A DNA stretch of 12,143 nucleotides from an uncultured Bacilli bacterium (GTDB taxonomy: Bacteria > Bacillota_I > Bacilli_A > RF39 > UBA660). The notes below the pieces were generated by a model. The model was not told the origin of the DNA, ran no database searches, and saw only the letters and a program-made list of their open reading frames with translations. The stretch lies in NCBI GenBank assembly GCA_947630435.1, contig CANRHO010000016.1, forward strand, positions 1 to 12,143. The letters run 5' to 3'. Positions 5,425 to 12,110 of the stretch are shown here, piece after piece (within the stretch, counting starts at the first letter, position 1; each line of letters begins with the position of its first letter). The translations under genes were made by a program, and so were the position numbers.

Positions 5425-6456
5425 ATGAATAATATATATGATTATACAAAAGAAGAACTAGAAGATTATTTTTTAAAAATAGGTGAATCTAAGTTTAGGG
5501 CGGATCAAGTATTTAACTGGCTATATATAAAAAGAGTTAAAAAGTTTGATGATATGACCAATTTAAAAAAAGATTTGATAAAATATTTAAATGAAAATTT
5601 TAATTTAAATGATCTTAAAATACTAAATAAACAAAGTGATATAGATGTAAAAAAATACTTGTTTGAATTACATGATGGAAATAAAATAGAAGCAGTTTTA
5701 ATGAATCATGATTATGGTAATAGTTTATGTGTATCAACTCAAGTAGGATGTAACATGGGATGTTATTTTTGTGAAAGTGGAAGACTTAAAAAACTAAGAA
5801 ACTTAAGTACTTTTGAACTTGTATTACAAGTTTTAAAAGTTGAAGAAGATATTAAACAAAGAATTAGTCATGTTGTATTGATGGGCATAGGAGAACCTTT
5901 TGATAATTATGATAACGTAATGAGGTTTATTAACATTATAAATGATCCTAAAGGTATAAACATAGGAATAAGGCATATTACTATATCAACTTGTGGCATA
6001 GTACCTAAAATTAAAAAATTTATGAATGAAAAAACTGGTGTTAATTTAGCGATAAGCCTTCATGCACCAAATGATGATGTAAGAAATAAAATTATGCCTA
6101 TTAATAAAGTATATAAAATTGAAGATATAATAAAAGCAGTAAAAGAATATATAAAAGTTACAAATAGAAGGGTAACTTTTGAATATATTTTATTAAAAGA
6201 TGTAAATGATACTGAAAATTGTGCAAGAGAATTAATAAATTTACTAAAAGGCATTAACTGTTATGTTAATTTAATTCCTTATAATGAAACATCACATAAC
6301 GAATACAAAAAAAGTCCCAAAGTGACAATTGATAGATTTTATGATATATTAAAAGAAGGTAATATAAACGTAACTATAAGAAGAGAATTTGGGTCTAAGG
6401 TTTCGGCAGCTTGTGGTCAACTTAGAAGTGAACAAATTACTAGAAAGGAAAATTAA
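5425..6456 (+). CDS. rlmN: Dual-specificity 23S rRNA/tRNA adenine-C2 methyltransferase RlmN
   Basis: Radical-SAM enzyme that methylates C2 of A2503 in 23S rRNA and A37 in some tRNAs. It has 343 residues, normal for the family. The radical-SAM cluster motif C-x3-C-x2-C is at C109, C113 and C116. MGIGEPFDNY, RHITISTCGI, LAISLHAPND and IMPIN are typical RlmN blocks. C330 in AACGQLR corresponds to the Cys that is methylated during catalysis. After the cluster it reads CESGRLKKLRNL where most RlmN proteins have CAS-T/G, a local variant. The GIGEPFDN block favours RlmN over the resistance enzyme Cfr. It is the first gene of a tight operon; prpC follows after 2 nt. In Bacillus rsmB precedes it, but here it is missing. 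Confidence 0.95.
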   Translation: MNNIYDYTKEELEDYFLKIGESKFRADQVFNWLYIKRVKKFDDMTNLKKDLIKYLNENFNLNDLKILNKQSDIDVKKYLFELHDGNKIEAVLMNHDYGNSLCVSTQVGCNMGCYFCESGRLKKLRNLSTFELVLQVLKVEEDIKQRISHVVLMGIGEPFDNYDNVMRFINIINDPKGINIGIRHITISTCGIVPKIKKFMNEKTGVNLAISLHAPNDDVRNKIMPINKVYKIEDIIKAVKEYIKVTNRRVTFEYILLKDVNDTENCARELINLLKGINCYVNLIPYNETSHNEYKKSPKVTIDRFYDILKEGNINVTIRREFGSKVSAACGQLRSEQITRKEN

Positions 6457-6458
6457 AG

Positions 6459-7196
6459 ATGAAATCATACTATATATCTGATACTGGAAAGGTTAGAACT
6501 CATAATGAAGATTCAGTTATGGTTGTAAAAAACTTATCTGGTGAATATTTAATGGTCGTAGCAGATGGAATGGGAGGACATAAAGCTGGTGAAATAGCAT
6601 CTTCGATAGTTGTTAATGGTCTTACTGATAAATTTAAGATTTTAGAGTCAATTGGTGAAAAGCAGCAAGCGGTTAATTGGATAAGAGAAAATGTAAGTAA
6701 TCTTAATGAAGCAATATTTAAATATACTGATGAATTTCCAGAAAGTAAAGGAATGGGAACTACCTTGGTACTTGCAATTGTAACAAAAGAGTATATATTA
6801 TTTGCAAATATAGGAGATTCATCTGGATTCGTTATTAAAAAAGGAAATTTATATAAAGTAACTAAGGATCATACATTGGTTAACTTACTTGTTGAAACTG
6901 GAGAACTAACAAAAGAAGAAGCTTTGAATCATCCTAGAAAAAACGTACTTATGAGAGCTTTAGGTGCTAATAATCCAGTAGATGTTGATATTTTTGATGT
7001 TGATATAACTTGTGATGGACTTTTATTATGTAGTGATGGGTTGACTAATATGTTGAGTATAAAACAAATAGAAAAGGTTTTAAATAGTGATTTAACTTTA
7101 GAAGAAAAAGTTGTTAAGCTAGTAAGAAAGAGTAATTTAAGAGGTGGAACTGATAACGTATCCATTGCTTATTTACAAAAGGAAAGTGGTGAATAG
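6459..7196 (+). CDS. prpC: PP2C-family Ser/Thr phosphatase PrpC/Stp
   Basis: Metal-dependent protein phosphatase that reverses phosphorylation by the PASTA kinase encoded next. It has 245 residues, matching bacterial PrpC/Stp. All core PP2C motifs are present: R13-x2-N-E-D18, D36-G-M-G-G-H, GMGTTLV, ANIGDSSGFVI, S192-D193-G and GGT-D232-N. The acidic metal ligands are therefore kept and the enzyme should be active in the cytoplasm. It lies 2 nt after rlmN, with the SD (AAAGGA) inside the end of rlmN, and 2 nt before prkC. The phosphatase-kinase order is as in Bacillus and many other Firmicutes. Confidence 0.95.
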   Translation: MKSYYISDTGKVRTHNEDSVMVVKNLSGEYLMVVADGMGGHKAGEIASSIVVNGLTDKFKILESIGEKQQAVNWIRENVSNLNEAIFKYTDEFPESKGMGTTLVLAIVTKEYILFANIGDSSGFVIKKGNLYKVTKDHTLVNLLVETGELTKEEALNHPRKNVLMRALGANNPVDVDIFDVDITCDGLLLCSDGLTNMLSIKQIEKVLNSDLTLEEKVVKLVRKSNLRGGTDNVSIAYLQKESGE

Positions 7197-7198
7197 TT

Positions 7199-8953
7199 AT
7201 GATTGAAAAAGGACAGTTAATTAATGATAGATATGAGATAGAAAGATTAATTGGAGAAGGTGGAATGGCTAATGTTTATTTAGCTAGAGATACCATTTTA
7301 GATAGAAAAGTAGCGGTTAAGGTATTAAGAGGAGATTTAGCTGGCGATGAAAAATTCGTAAGAAGGTTTCAAAGGGAAGCGTTATCAGCATCATCTTTAT
7401 CACACCCAAACATTGTTGAAATATATGATGTAGGAGAAGATAATGGTAACTTTTATATAGTGATGGAATATATTGAGGGAAAAACCTTAAAACAACTTAT
7501 AAAAAAACGAGGTGTTTTATCTCTTCCTGAAACTATGGACATAATGCTTCAACTATTAGATGCTTTAGCAACCGCTCATGATTCGTATATAATTCATCGT
7601 GATATAAAGCCACAAAACATAATGATTAAAGAAAGTGGGTTAGTAAAAATAACCGATTTTGGAATTGCTATGGCATTAAATAGTGCTCAACTTACGCAAA
7701 CTAATTCCGTTATGGGATCGGTTCACTATTTACCTCCTGAGCAAGCAAGTGGAAAAGGATCTACCATCAGAAGTGATATTTATTCACTAGGAATTTTAAT
7801 GTTTGAAATGCTTACTGGAAAAGTGCCATTCAAAGGTGATAGTGCAGTTGAAATTGCATTAAAACACATGAAAGAACCAATTGCTAGTGCTAAAGAAATT
7901 AACCCTGTTATCCCGCAATCAGTAGAAAACATTATCTTAAAGGCCACTGCTAAAAACCCTAAAAACAGGTATAAGGATGTAAGAAGCATGGCAGAGGATA
8001 TTAAAACTTGTTTAGATAAAGATCGTGAAGATGAATTAAGAATTCAATTTAAATATCCAGAGTCTGATTTTTCTGATACTCATGTATCATCTATAAAGGA
8101 AGAAAAAAAACCTGATAAGACTGAAAAGCCAGTAGTAAAGCAAATAACTGAAGATGATAAATTAGAAAAAAATAATAAGAAAAAAACAATTATAATAGCA
8201 TCAATTGTGTCAGCTGTTATAATAATATTTGCATTAGTTGTTATTGTTTTTCCAAAAATAACCGCATCTAAGGAAATTAAAGTGCCAGATGTTTATGGTA
8301 TGGAAATATCTAAAGCAGAAGCAATGCTTAAAAAAAGAGGTTTTAAAATAGATTCAAAGAAAAAAACAAGCGATGACGTTGAAGAGGATTTAGTAATTGA
8401 AACAGAACCTTCTAAGAACCGATATGCAAAAAAAGGAAGTATCATAATTATATATTATTCATCCGGTTCTAAGAAAACAAAGATAGAAGATTATACAGGT
8501 GAAAATGCTTATGAAATTAAGGCAAAGCTTGAGTTATTAGGAATAAAAGTTTCAATAGAGGAGAAGGAAGTAAGTAATTCATCGGAGTACAAAGACAAAT
8601 CGCAGATAATAATCGATCAAAGTATTAAAGCAGGTTCTAGTTTAGCATCTGGAGAAAGCATTATATTATACATACCAAAAATATTAACTGTTTATCCTGA
8701 TATGGTAACAGATGGTTGGAGTCTACAAAGAGCAACCGAATTTTGTGAAAAATATGGTCTTACCATAAAAGTAACGTATAAAGAAACCCCTGATCAAGAA
8801 GAAGGTGTTGTACTAGCTCAATCTCCAAAAGCTGGTGAAGAAGTATTTGAAAATGATACTTTTAAAGTTGTCATTTCAAAAAAAACAACAACTACAACTA
8901 CAACAACCATGGAATCTATAACATCAGACTCTTTAGAAGACGAGAATAACTAA
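7199..8953 (+). CDS. prkC: PASTA-domain Ser/Thr protein kinase PrkC (Stk1/PknB family)
   Basis: Membrane kinase that senses cell-wall fragments through external PASTA domains and phosphorylates cytoplasmic targets. It has 584 residues. The kinase domain is at about 12-275: glycine loop GEGGMANVY (19-27), ATP-binding K41, catalytic D135 in HRDIKPQN, D153-F-G, and an activation loop LTQTNSVMGSVHYLPPEQ with likely phosphorylation sites. A charged juxtamembrane region leads to one membrane helix (330-351). Three PASTA repeats follow at about 359-425, 426-495 and 496-562; the third has the longest, Trp-containing start (VTDGWSLQRA). The C-terminus is unusual: eight Thr in a row (563-570), then an acidic tail. 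The PASTA domains imply a peptidoglycan wall. The stop overlaps rsgA by one base (TAATG). Confidence 0.96.
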   Translation: MIEKGQLINDRYEIERLIGEGGMANVYLARDTILDRKVAVKVLRGDLAGDEKFVRRFQREALSASSLSHPNIVEIYDVGEDNGNFYIVMEYIEGKTLKQLIKKRGVLSLPETMDIMLQLLDALATAHDSYIIHRDIKPQNIMIKESGLVKITDFGIAMALNSAQLTQTNSVMGSVHYLPPEQASGKGSTIRSDIYSLGILMFEMLTGKVPFKGDSAVEIALKHMKEPIASAKEINPVIPQSVENIILKATAKNPKNRYKDVRSMAEDIKTCLDKDREDELRIQFKYPESDFSDTHVSSIKEEKKPDKTEKPVVKQITEDDKLEKNNKKKTIIIASIVSAVIIIFALVVIVFPKITASKEIKVPDVYGMEISKAEAMLKKRGFKIDSKKKTSDDVEEDLVIETEPSKNRYAKKGSIIIIYYSSGSKKTKIEDYTGENAYEIKAKLELLGIKVSIEEKEVSNSSEYKDKSQIIIDQSIKAGSSLASGESIILYIPKILTVYPDMVTDGWSLQRATEFCEKYGLTIKVTYKETPDQEEGVVLAQSPKAGEEVFENDTFKVVISKKTTTTTTTTMESITSDSLEDENN

Positions 8954-9795
8954 TGCAAGCAAGAGTAATTAAACTAATTAGTAATAAATGGACAGTTCAA
9001 TCTGATAATAAGTGTTACGAATGTTATTCAATTGGTAAGTTTAGATATCAAAGAATCTCCCCAATTGTAGGTGATATGGTTGAAATAGACGAAAAAACAT
9101 TAGTAATAAAAAAAATATTACCTAGAAAAAATGAACTTTTAAGGCCTCCTGTTTCAAATATAGATCAGGCTCTTATATTAGTTAGCTGTAAAGAACCAAA
9201 TTTTTCTAGTAATTTACTTGATAAAATGCTTGTTGTAATTGAGTTTAACAATATAAAACCAGTTATTTGTTTTACCAAATATGATTTATTAGATGATACT
9301 AATGAAATTAACGATGTAATTAAGTATTATAAATCTATTGGTTATGAAGTATATATAAATGACAACTTATCCGATATTAAAAACATATTACAAGGTAAAC
9401 TAAGTGTTTTAACCGGACAAACAGGAGTTGGTAAATCCTCTCTTCTTAATAGACTAAAAAAAGACCTTAATTTACAAACTGGAGAAATATCAAAAGCACT
9501 AGGAAGAGGAAGACATACGACAAGGCATGTTGAGTTGTTAAAAATAGATCAAGGTTTAGTTGCGGATACACCAGGATTTTCTTCTTTAGATTTTATAGGA
9601 ATGAGCAAAAATGATATAAAAGATAATTTTATAGAGTTTTATAACAATCAAGATAAATGTAAGTACAAAGATTGTATTCATATTAAAGAGGACGGGTGTT
9701 TTATAAAACAAATGGTAAACCAAGGTAAAATAAGAACATCTAGATATGATAATTATAAAAAATTTATTGAAAGTATAGAGGAAAAAAAGAGGTAA
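8953..9795 (+). CDS. rsgA: Ribosome small subunit-dependent GTPase RsgA (YloQ/CpgA)
   Basis: Circularly permuted GTPase that acts in late 30S subunit maturation. It has 280 residues. An N-terminal OB-fold covers about 1-65. The motifs come in permuted order: G4 as T108-K-Y-D111, G1/P-loop G155-Q-T-G-V-G-K-S-S163, a switch region with RGRHTTRH, then G3 D205-T-P-G. T at the first G4 position is also found in the Bacillus protein. The C-terminal zinc site is complete: C236, C241, H243, C249. Translation is coupled to prkC through a one-base overlap and the gene ends 2 nt before rpe, the same order as in Bacillus. Confidence 0.95.
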   Translation: MQARVIKLISNKWTVQSDNKCYECYSIGKFRYQRISPIVGDMVEIDEKTLVIKKILPRKNELLRPPVSNIDQALILVSCKEPNFSSNLLDKMLVVIEFNNIKPVICFTKYDLLDDTNEINDVIKYYKSIGYEVYINDNLSDIKNILQGKLSVLTGQTGVGKSSLLNRLKKDLNLQTGEISKALGRGRHTTRHVELLKIDQGLVADTPGFSSLDFIGMSKNDIKDNFIEFYNNQDKCKYKDCIHIKEDGCFIKQMVNQGKIRTSRYDNYKKFIESIEEKKR

Positions 9796-9797
9796 TC

Positions 9798-10418
9798 ATG
9801 AAAGTATCTGTATCCATTTTAAAAGAATATGATAGATTAATTAACGCAGTAAACAAAGTGAATCAGTCAAAGGCAGATTTTTTGCATATTGACGTTATGG
9901 ATGGAAAGTTTGTTGACAATCAAAAATTTCCTTTAGAAGTTGTAAAAGACATTAAAAAAATAAGTAAAAAACCATTAGATGTACATTTAATGATAGAAAA
10001 TCATGAATTAATAAAAAAATATGCTGATATTATTCCGGATTATTTAACTTTTCATGTCGAAGTAATAAATGATTCTTCATTAATTAAATATGTTAAATCT
10101 ATTGGGGTTAAAGTTGGACTTGCAATTAATCCAGAAACAGACATTAAGTGCTTAATGCCGTATGTTGGTGATGTAGATTTAGTTTTGTTTATGAGTGTTA
10201 CACCCGGTTATGGAGGACAAATATTTAAAGAAGAAGTAATTGATAAAATAAAAGAATTTAAAAAAGTAGCTCCATCTGATTTAATCATTAGTGTAGATGG
10301 TGGTGTAAATGATAAAAATGTAAGTTTATGTAAATACGCAGGATGTAATATGGTTGTAGCAGGGTCATACGTTACTAATAATGATGATTATGATAAAAGT
10401 ATAAGAGATCTTAGATAA
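9798..10418 (+). CDS. rpe: Ribulose-phosphate 3-epimerase
   Basis: Interconverts D-ribulose 5-phosphate and D-xylulose 5-phosphate in the pentose phosphate pathway. It is a TIM barrel of 206 residues, slightly shorter than the usual 215-220. The metal ligands are visible: H30 and D32 (LHIDVMDG), H63 (LDVHLMI) and D167 (ISVDGGV). The phosphate-binding blocks VTPGYGGQ and VVAGSYV are present. The first strand reads VSVSIL instead of the usual IAPSIL, so the common Pro is lost; the region is otherwise normal. SD AGAGGT lies in the end of rsgA. It is the last gene of the operon; thiN, which follows in Bacillus, is absent. I see no strong terminator before the infC promoter, so some read-through is possible. 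Confidence 0.94.
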   Translation: MKVSVSILKEYDRLINAVNKVNQSKADFLHIDVMDGKFVDNQKFPLEVVKDIKKISKKPLDVHLMIENHELIKKYADIIPDYLTFHVEVINDSSLIKYVKSIGVKVGLAINPETDIKCLMPYVGDVDLVLFMSVTPGYGGQIFKEEVIDKIKEFKKVAPSDLIISVDGGVNDKNVSLCKYAGCNMVVAGSYVTNNDDYDKSIRDLR

Positions 10419-10442
10419 TATTTAGTAAATGTAATAAAAAAC

Positions 10443-10471
10443 TTTACAAATCATAAATTTTATTGTATACT
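10443..10471 (+). promoter_or_regulatory. Promoter for the infC-rpmI-rplT operon
   Basis: TTTACA (10443-10448), 17-bp spacer, TATACT (10466-10471). The predicted start near 10478 gives a leader of about 150 nt before infC. Confidence 0.75.
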
Positions 10472-10477
10472 AATTGA

Positions 10478-10617
10478 GTAATTTTGATATAAAGGAAAGA
10501 AGATTGTATTTATCTCACCCGATTATAAATAGTAATGGGTTAAACGCCAACTTAGAAAATAACATAACTTAAAGCGTTTTTTAAGGTGAATACAATTCTT
10601 GTATTCACTTTTTTTAT
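10478..10617 (+). ncRNA. L20-type ribosomal leader (transcription attenuator) of the infC operon
   Basis: Leader RNA between the promoter and infC. Two mutually exclusive pairings are visible. The terminator stem uses 10586-10595 with 10599-10608. The antiterminator pairs ATTGTATTTATC (10503-10514) with GGTGAATACAAT (10585-10596): eight consecutive Watson-Crick pairs, then a mix of normal and G-U pairs. Inside that long-range helix are two hairpins, ACCC...GGGT (10517-10540) and AAACGC...GCGTTT (10542-10579), making a three-way junction. In Bacillus subtilis L20 represses this operon by binding a leader that mimics its 23S rRNA site and promoting termination. Family membership is inferred from position and architecture, not from a covariance search. 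Confidence 0.82.
10586..10615 (+). terminator. Attenuator terminator in the infC leader
   Basis: GTGAATACAA (10586-10595), loop TTC, TTGTATTCAC (10599-10608), then seven T. A perfect 10-bp stem ending three bases before the infC SD (10618-10624), where it could also affect translation. Confidence 0.9.
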
Positions 10618-10634
10618 GGAGGTGCTTTAATATA
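10618..10634 (+). promoter_or_regulatory. infC Shine-Dalgarno and AUA start codon
   Basis: GGAGGTG (10618-10624) is the only strong SD here. The in-frame codon 7 nt further is ATA (10632-10634), followed by GCA AAA GAA AAA GAT. A TTG at 10599 lies in the terminator stem upstream of the SD, and the first in-frame ATG (10650) has no good SD. Confidence 0.8.
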
Positions 10635-11156
10635 GCAAAAGAAAAAGATATGCCAATTAACGAGCAAATAAGAGTAAAACAAATGCTTGTAATTGGACCA
10701 AATGGTGAACAACTTGGTATTAAATCAAAAGAAGAGGCTTTAACACTTGCTTCTTATGCTGGATTTGATCTTGTATTAATTAATGATAAGGGAGATAATT
10801 CCGTATGTAAATTAATGGATTATAATAAATTTAAGTATGAGAAAAAAAAGAAATTAAAAGAATCCCAAAAAAAACAAAAAGAAAATAACGCTGAGATGAA
10901 AGAATACCGTTTGTCACCAAACATTGATGTTCATGACTTTAACACTAAGCTTAATAACGCAAGAAAATATTTAGAAAAAGGTCATAAGATCAAGTTAACA
11001 ATACGTTTTAGAGGACGTGAAATGCAATTTACTGATAAAGGTAAAGAAGTGTTACTAAAATTTGCAGAAGAATTAAATGAAGTTGGTATAATTGAAAGTG
11101 CACCAACATTAGATGGTAGGAACATGATGGCTATGCTTAGCCCAATTAAAAAATAG
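10632..11156 (+). CDS. infC: Translation initiation factor IF-3
   Basis: Binds the 30S subunit and checks the start codon and initiator tRNA. From the ATA at 10632 the protein has 174 residues, normal for IF-3. The N-domain starts PINEQIRVKQMLVIGPNGEQLGI, a Lys-rich helical linker lies near 75-95, and the C-domain shows the typical RLSPNIDVHDFNTKL, IRFRGREM and DGRNMMAML blocks. The start rests on the SD at 10618-10624. Non-AUG starts (AUU, AUC, AUA) are characteristic of infC because IF-3 rejects such codons and so represses its own synthesis. Transcription is also controlled by the leader. The TAG stop merges with the AGGAGG of rpmI. Confidence 0.94.
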   Translation: MAKEKDMPINEQIRVKQMLVIGPNGEQLGIKSKEEALTLASYAGFDLVLINDKGDNSVCKLMDYNKFKYEKKKKLKESQKKQKENNAEMKEYRLSPNIDVHDFNTKLNNARKYLEKGHKIKLTIRFRGREMQFTDKGKEVLLKFAEELNEVGIIESAPTLDGRNMMAMLSPIKK

Positions 11157-11168
11157 GAGGATTAAATT

Positions 11169-11372
11169 ATGGCAAAGAAAACACAAAAGACTCATAAGGG
11201 TACAAAAAAAGTTTTAAATGTAAGACAAAGTGGTTCTATTACGGTAGGTCATCCAGGACAAAGACATAACACTGGTTCAAAGAACGCTGCTTTTAATAGA
11301 AATAAAAGATCTAAATCAAAATTAAGTAAAGCAGACACTAACAGATTAAAAAGAATAATCGATACTTTATAG
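11169..11372 (+). CDS. rpmI: 50S ribosomal protein L35
   Basis: A 67-residue, very basic protein of the large subunit. KTHKGTKKV near the N-terminus and the Lys/Arg-rich HNTGSKNAAFNRNKRSKSKLSKAD section fit L35, with LKRIIDTL at the end. The SITVGHPGQRHNTGSKN middle is quite different from Bacillus L35 (KLKRSHAYTSH...), so it is a divergent member identified partly by its place between infC and rplT. SD AGGAGG (11155-11160) overlaps the infC stop. Confidence 0.92.
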   Translation: MAKKTQKTHKGTKKVLNVRQSGSITVGHPGQRHNTGSKNAAFNRNKRSKSKLSKADTNRLKRIIDTL

Positions 11373-11397
11373 TATAAAATTTAAGGAGGAAAGTAAA

Positions 11398-11958
11398 ATG
11401 GCAAGAGTAAAAAATGGTGCTGTAACAAAAGCACGTCGTAAAAAAATATTAAAAGAAGCTAAAGGTTACTTTGGTAGCAAACATAGATTATTTAAAACTG
11501 CAAAAGAACAAGTAATGCATTCACACGTTTATGCATATAGAGATAGAAGACAAAAGAAAAGAGATTTTAGAAAGTTATGGATTGTTAGAATTAATGCTGC
11601 ATGTCATGAAAACGAAATAAGTTATTCAAGATTTATAAATGGATTATCTAAAGCTGGTATTACTGTTAATCGTAAAATGCTTGCAGAAATAGCTATTGAT
11701 TGTCCAAAAGCTTTTTCTGATTTAGTTTCGATTGCAAAGGATGCTTTAAATGGCAAAATGCCTAAAGAACAAACTGCAAGTAAGCCAGTTGCTAAAAAGG
11801 AAGTAAAAGAGGAAGTAAAAAAAGCTCCAGCTAAAAAAGAAAATAAAGAAGATATATCAAAATTAACGGTAGCTGAACTTAAAAAAATGGCAAAAGAAAA
11901 AGGTGTAGAAGGATACACTACGATGAAAAAAGCTGAATTATTAGAGAAACTTGCATAG
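11398..11958 (+). CDS. rplT: 50S ribosomal protein L20 with C-terminal Rho_N/SAP-like extension
   Basis: Residues 1-118 are a normal L20 (MARVKNGAVTKARRKKILKE..., RDRRQKKRDFRKLWI, NRKMLAEIAID), a 23S rRNA-binding protein needed early in 50S assembly and likely repressor of this operon. Ordinary L20 ends near residue 117-119. Here 68 more residues follow: a Lys/Ala/Glu-rich linker (about 121-151), then DISKLTVAELKKMAKEKG and VEGYTTMKKAELLEKLA (152-186). This looks like a Rho_N or SAP helix-extended-loop-helix nucleic-acid-binding domain. The extension is in frame with no sign of frameshift and has the same composition as its neighbours. The SD (AAGGAGG) is strong. Its effect on ribosome assembly or leader binding is unknown. 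Confidence 0.95.
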   Translation: MARVKNGAVTKARRKKILKEAKGYFGSKHRLFKTAKEQVMHSHVYAYRDRRQKKRDFRKLWIVRINAACHENEISYSRFINGLSKAGITVNRKMLAEIAIDCPKAFSDLVSIAKDALNGKMPKEQTASKPVAKKEVKEEVKKAPAKKENKEDISKLTVAELKKMAKEKGVEGYTTMKKAELLEKLA

Positions 11959-11970
11959 TTTCTTTTTTTT
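11945..11970 (+). terminator. Intrinsic terminator at end of rplT
   Basis: AGAAACT (11945-11951), loop TGCAT, AGTTTCT (11957-11963), then a run of eight T. The rplT stop codon TAG (11956-11958) lies at the loop/stem border. Confidence 0.85.
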
Positions 11971-12031
11971 ATTGTATATATTTTAAAACAATTGTATAGA
12001 TAAAATAAATTATTGTTTATTTTAAGTTTCC

Positions 12032-12058
12032 ACTACGTAAATTTACCCTTTATGTAGT
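12032..12058. repeat. Inverted repeat upstream of the G-tract promoter
   Basis: ACTACGTAAA (12032-12041) and TTTATGTAGT (12049-12058) form a 10-bp arm pair with one G-T wobble and a 7-nt loop. There is no T-run on either side, so it is not an obvious terminator. It lies 23 bp upstream of the -35 box and might be an operator or simply chance. Confidence 0.4.
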
Positions 12059-12081
12059 TATTAACAATTATAAGTAAAATA

Positions 12082-12110
12082 TTGACTGGGGGGGGGGTAT
12101 ATGATATTAT
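12082..12110 (+). promoter_or_regulatory. Promoter with a G10 tract in the spacer (probable phase-variable promoter)
   Basis: TTGACT (12082-12087), 17-bp spacer, TATTAT (12105-12110) with an extended -10 TG at 12102-12103. Ten consecutive G (12088-12097) fill most of the spacer. With ten G the spacing is the optimal 17 bp; gain or loss of G would change it. The predicted start is near 12117 and the gene it drives lies outside the window. The rest of 11971-12143 is AT-rich non-coding sequence with the inverted repeat at 12032-12058 and nothing else I can support. Confidence 0.75.

Noticed and set aside
10616..10630. Tiny ORF ATG GAG GTG CTT TAA just before infC
   Set aside because: It contains the infC SD itself and has no SD of its own; probably incidental.
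10599..10631. TTG start for infC with 11 extra residues
   Set aside because: It lies in the attenuator stem upstream of the SD and would translate the terminator; the residues do not match IF-3.
11622..11918. Minus-strand ORF inside rplT
   Set aside because: It is the shadow of the L20 coding sequence, Ser/Phe-rich, with no signals of its own.
12001..12024. AT-only inverted repeat TAAAATAAA/TTTATTTTA
   Set aside because: Such repeats arise easily by chance in this composition, and there is no tail or promoter relation.
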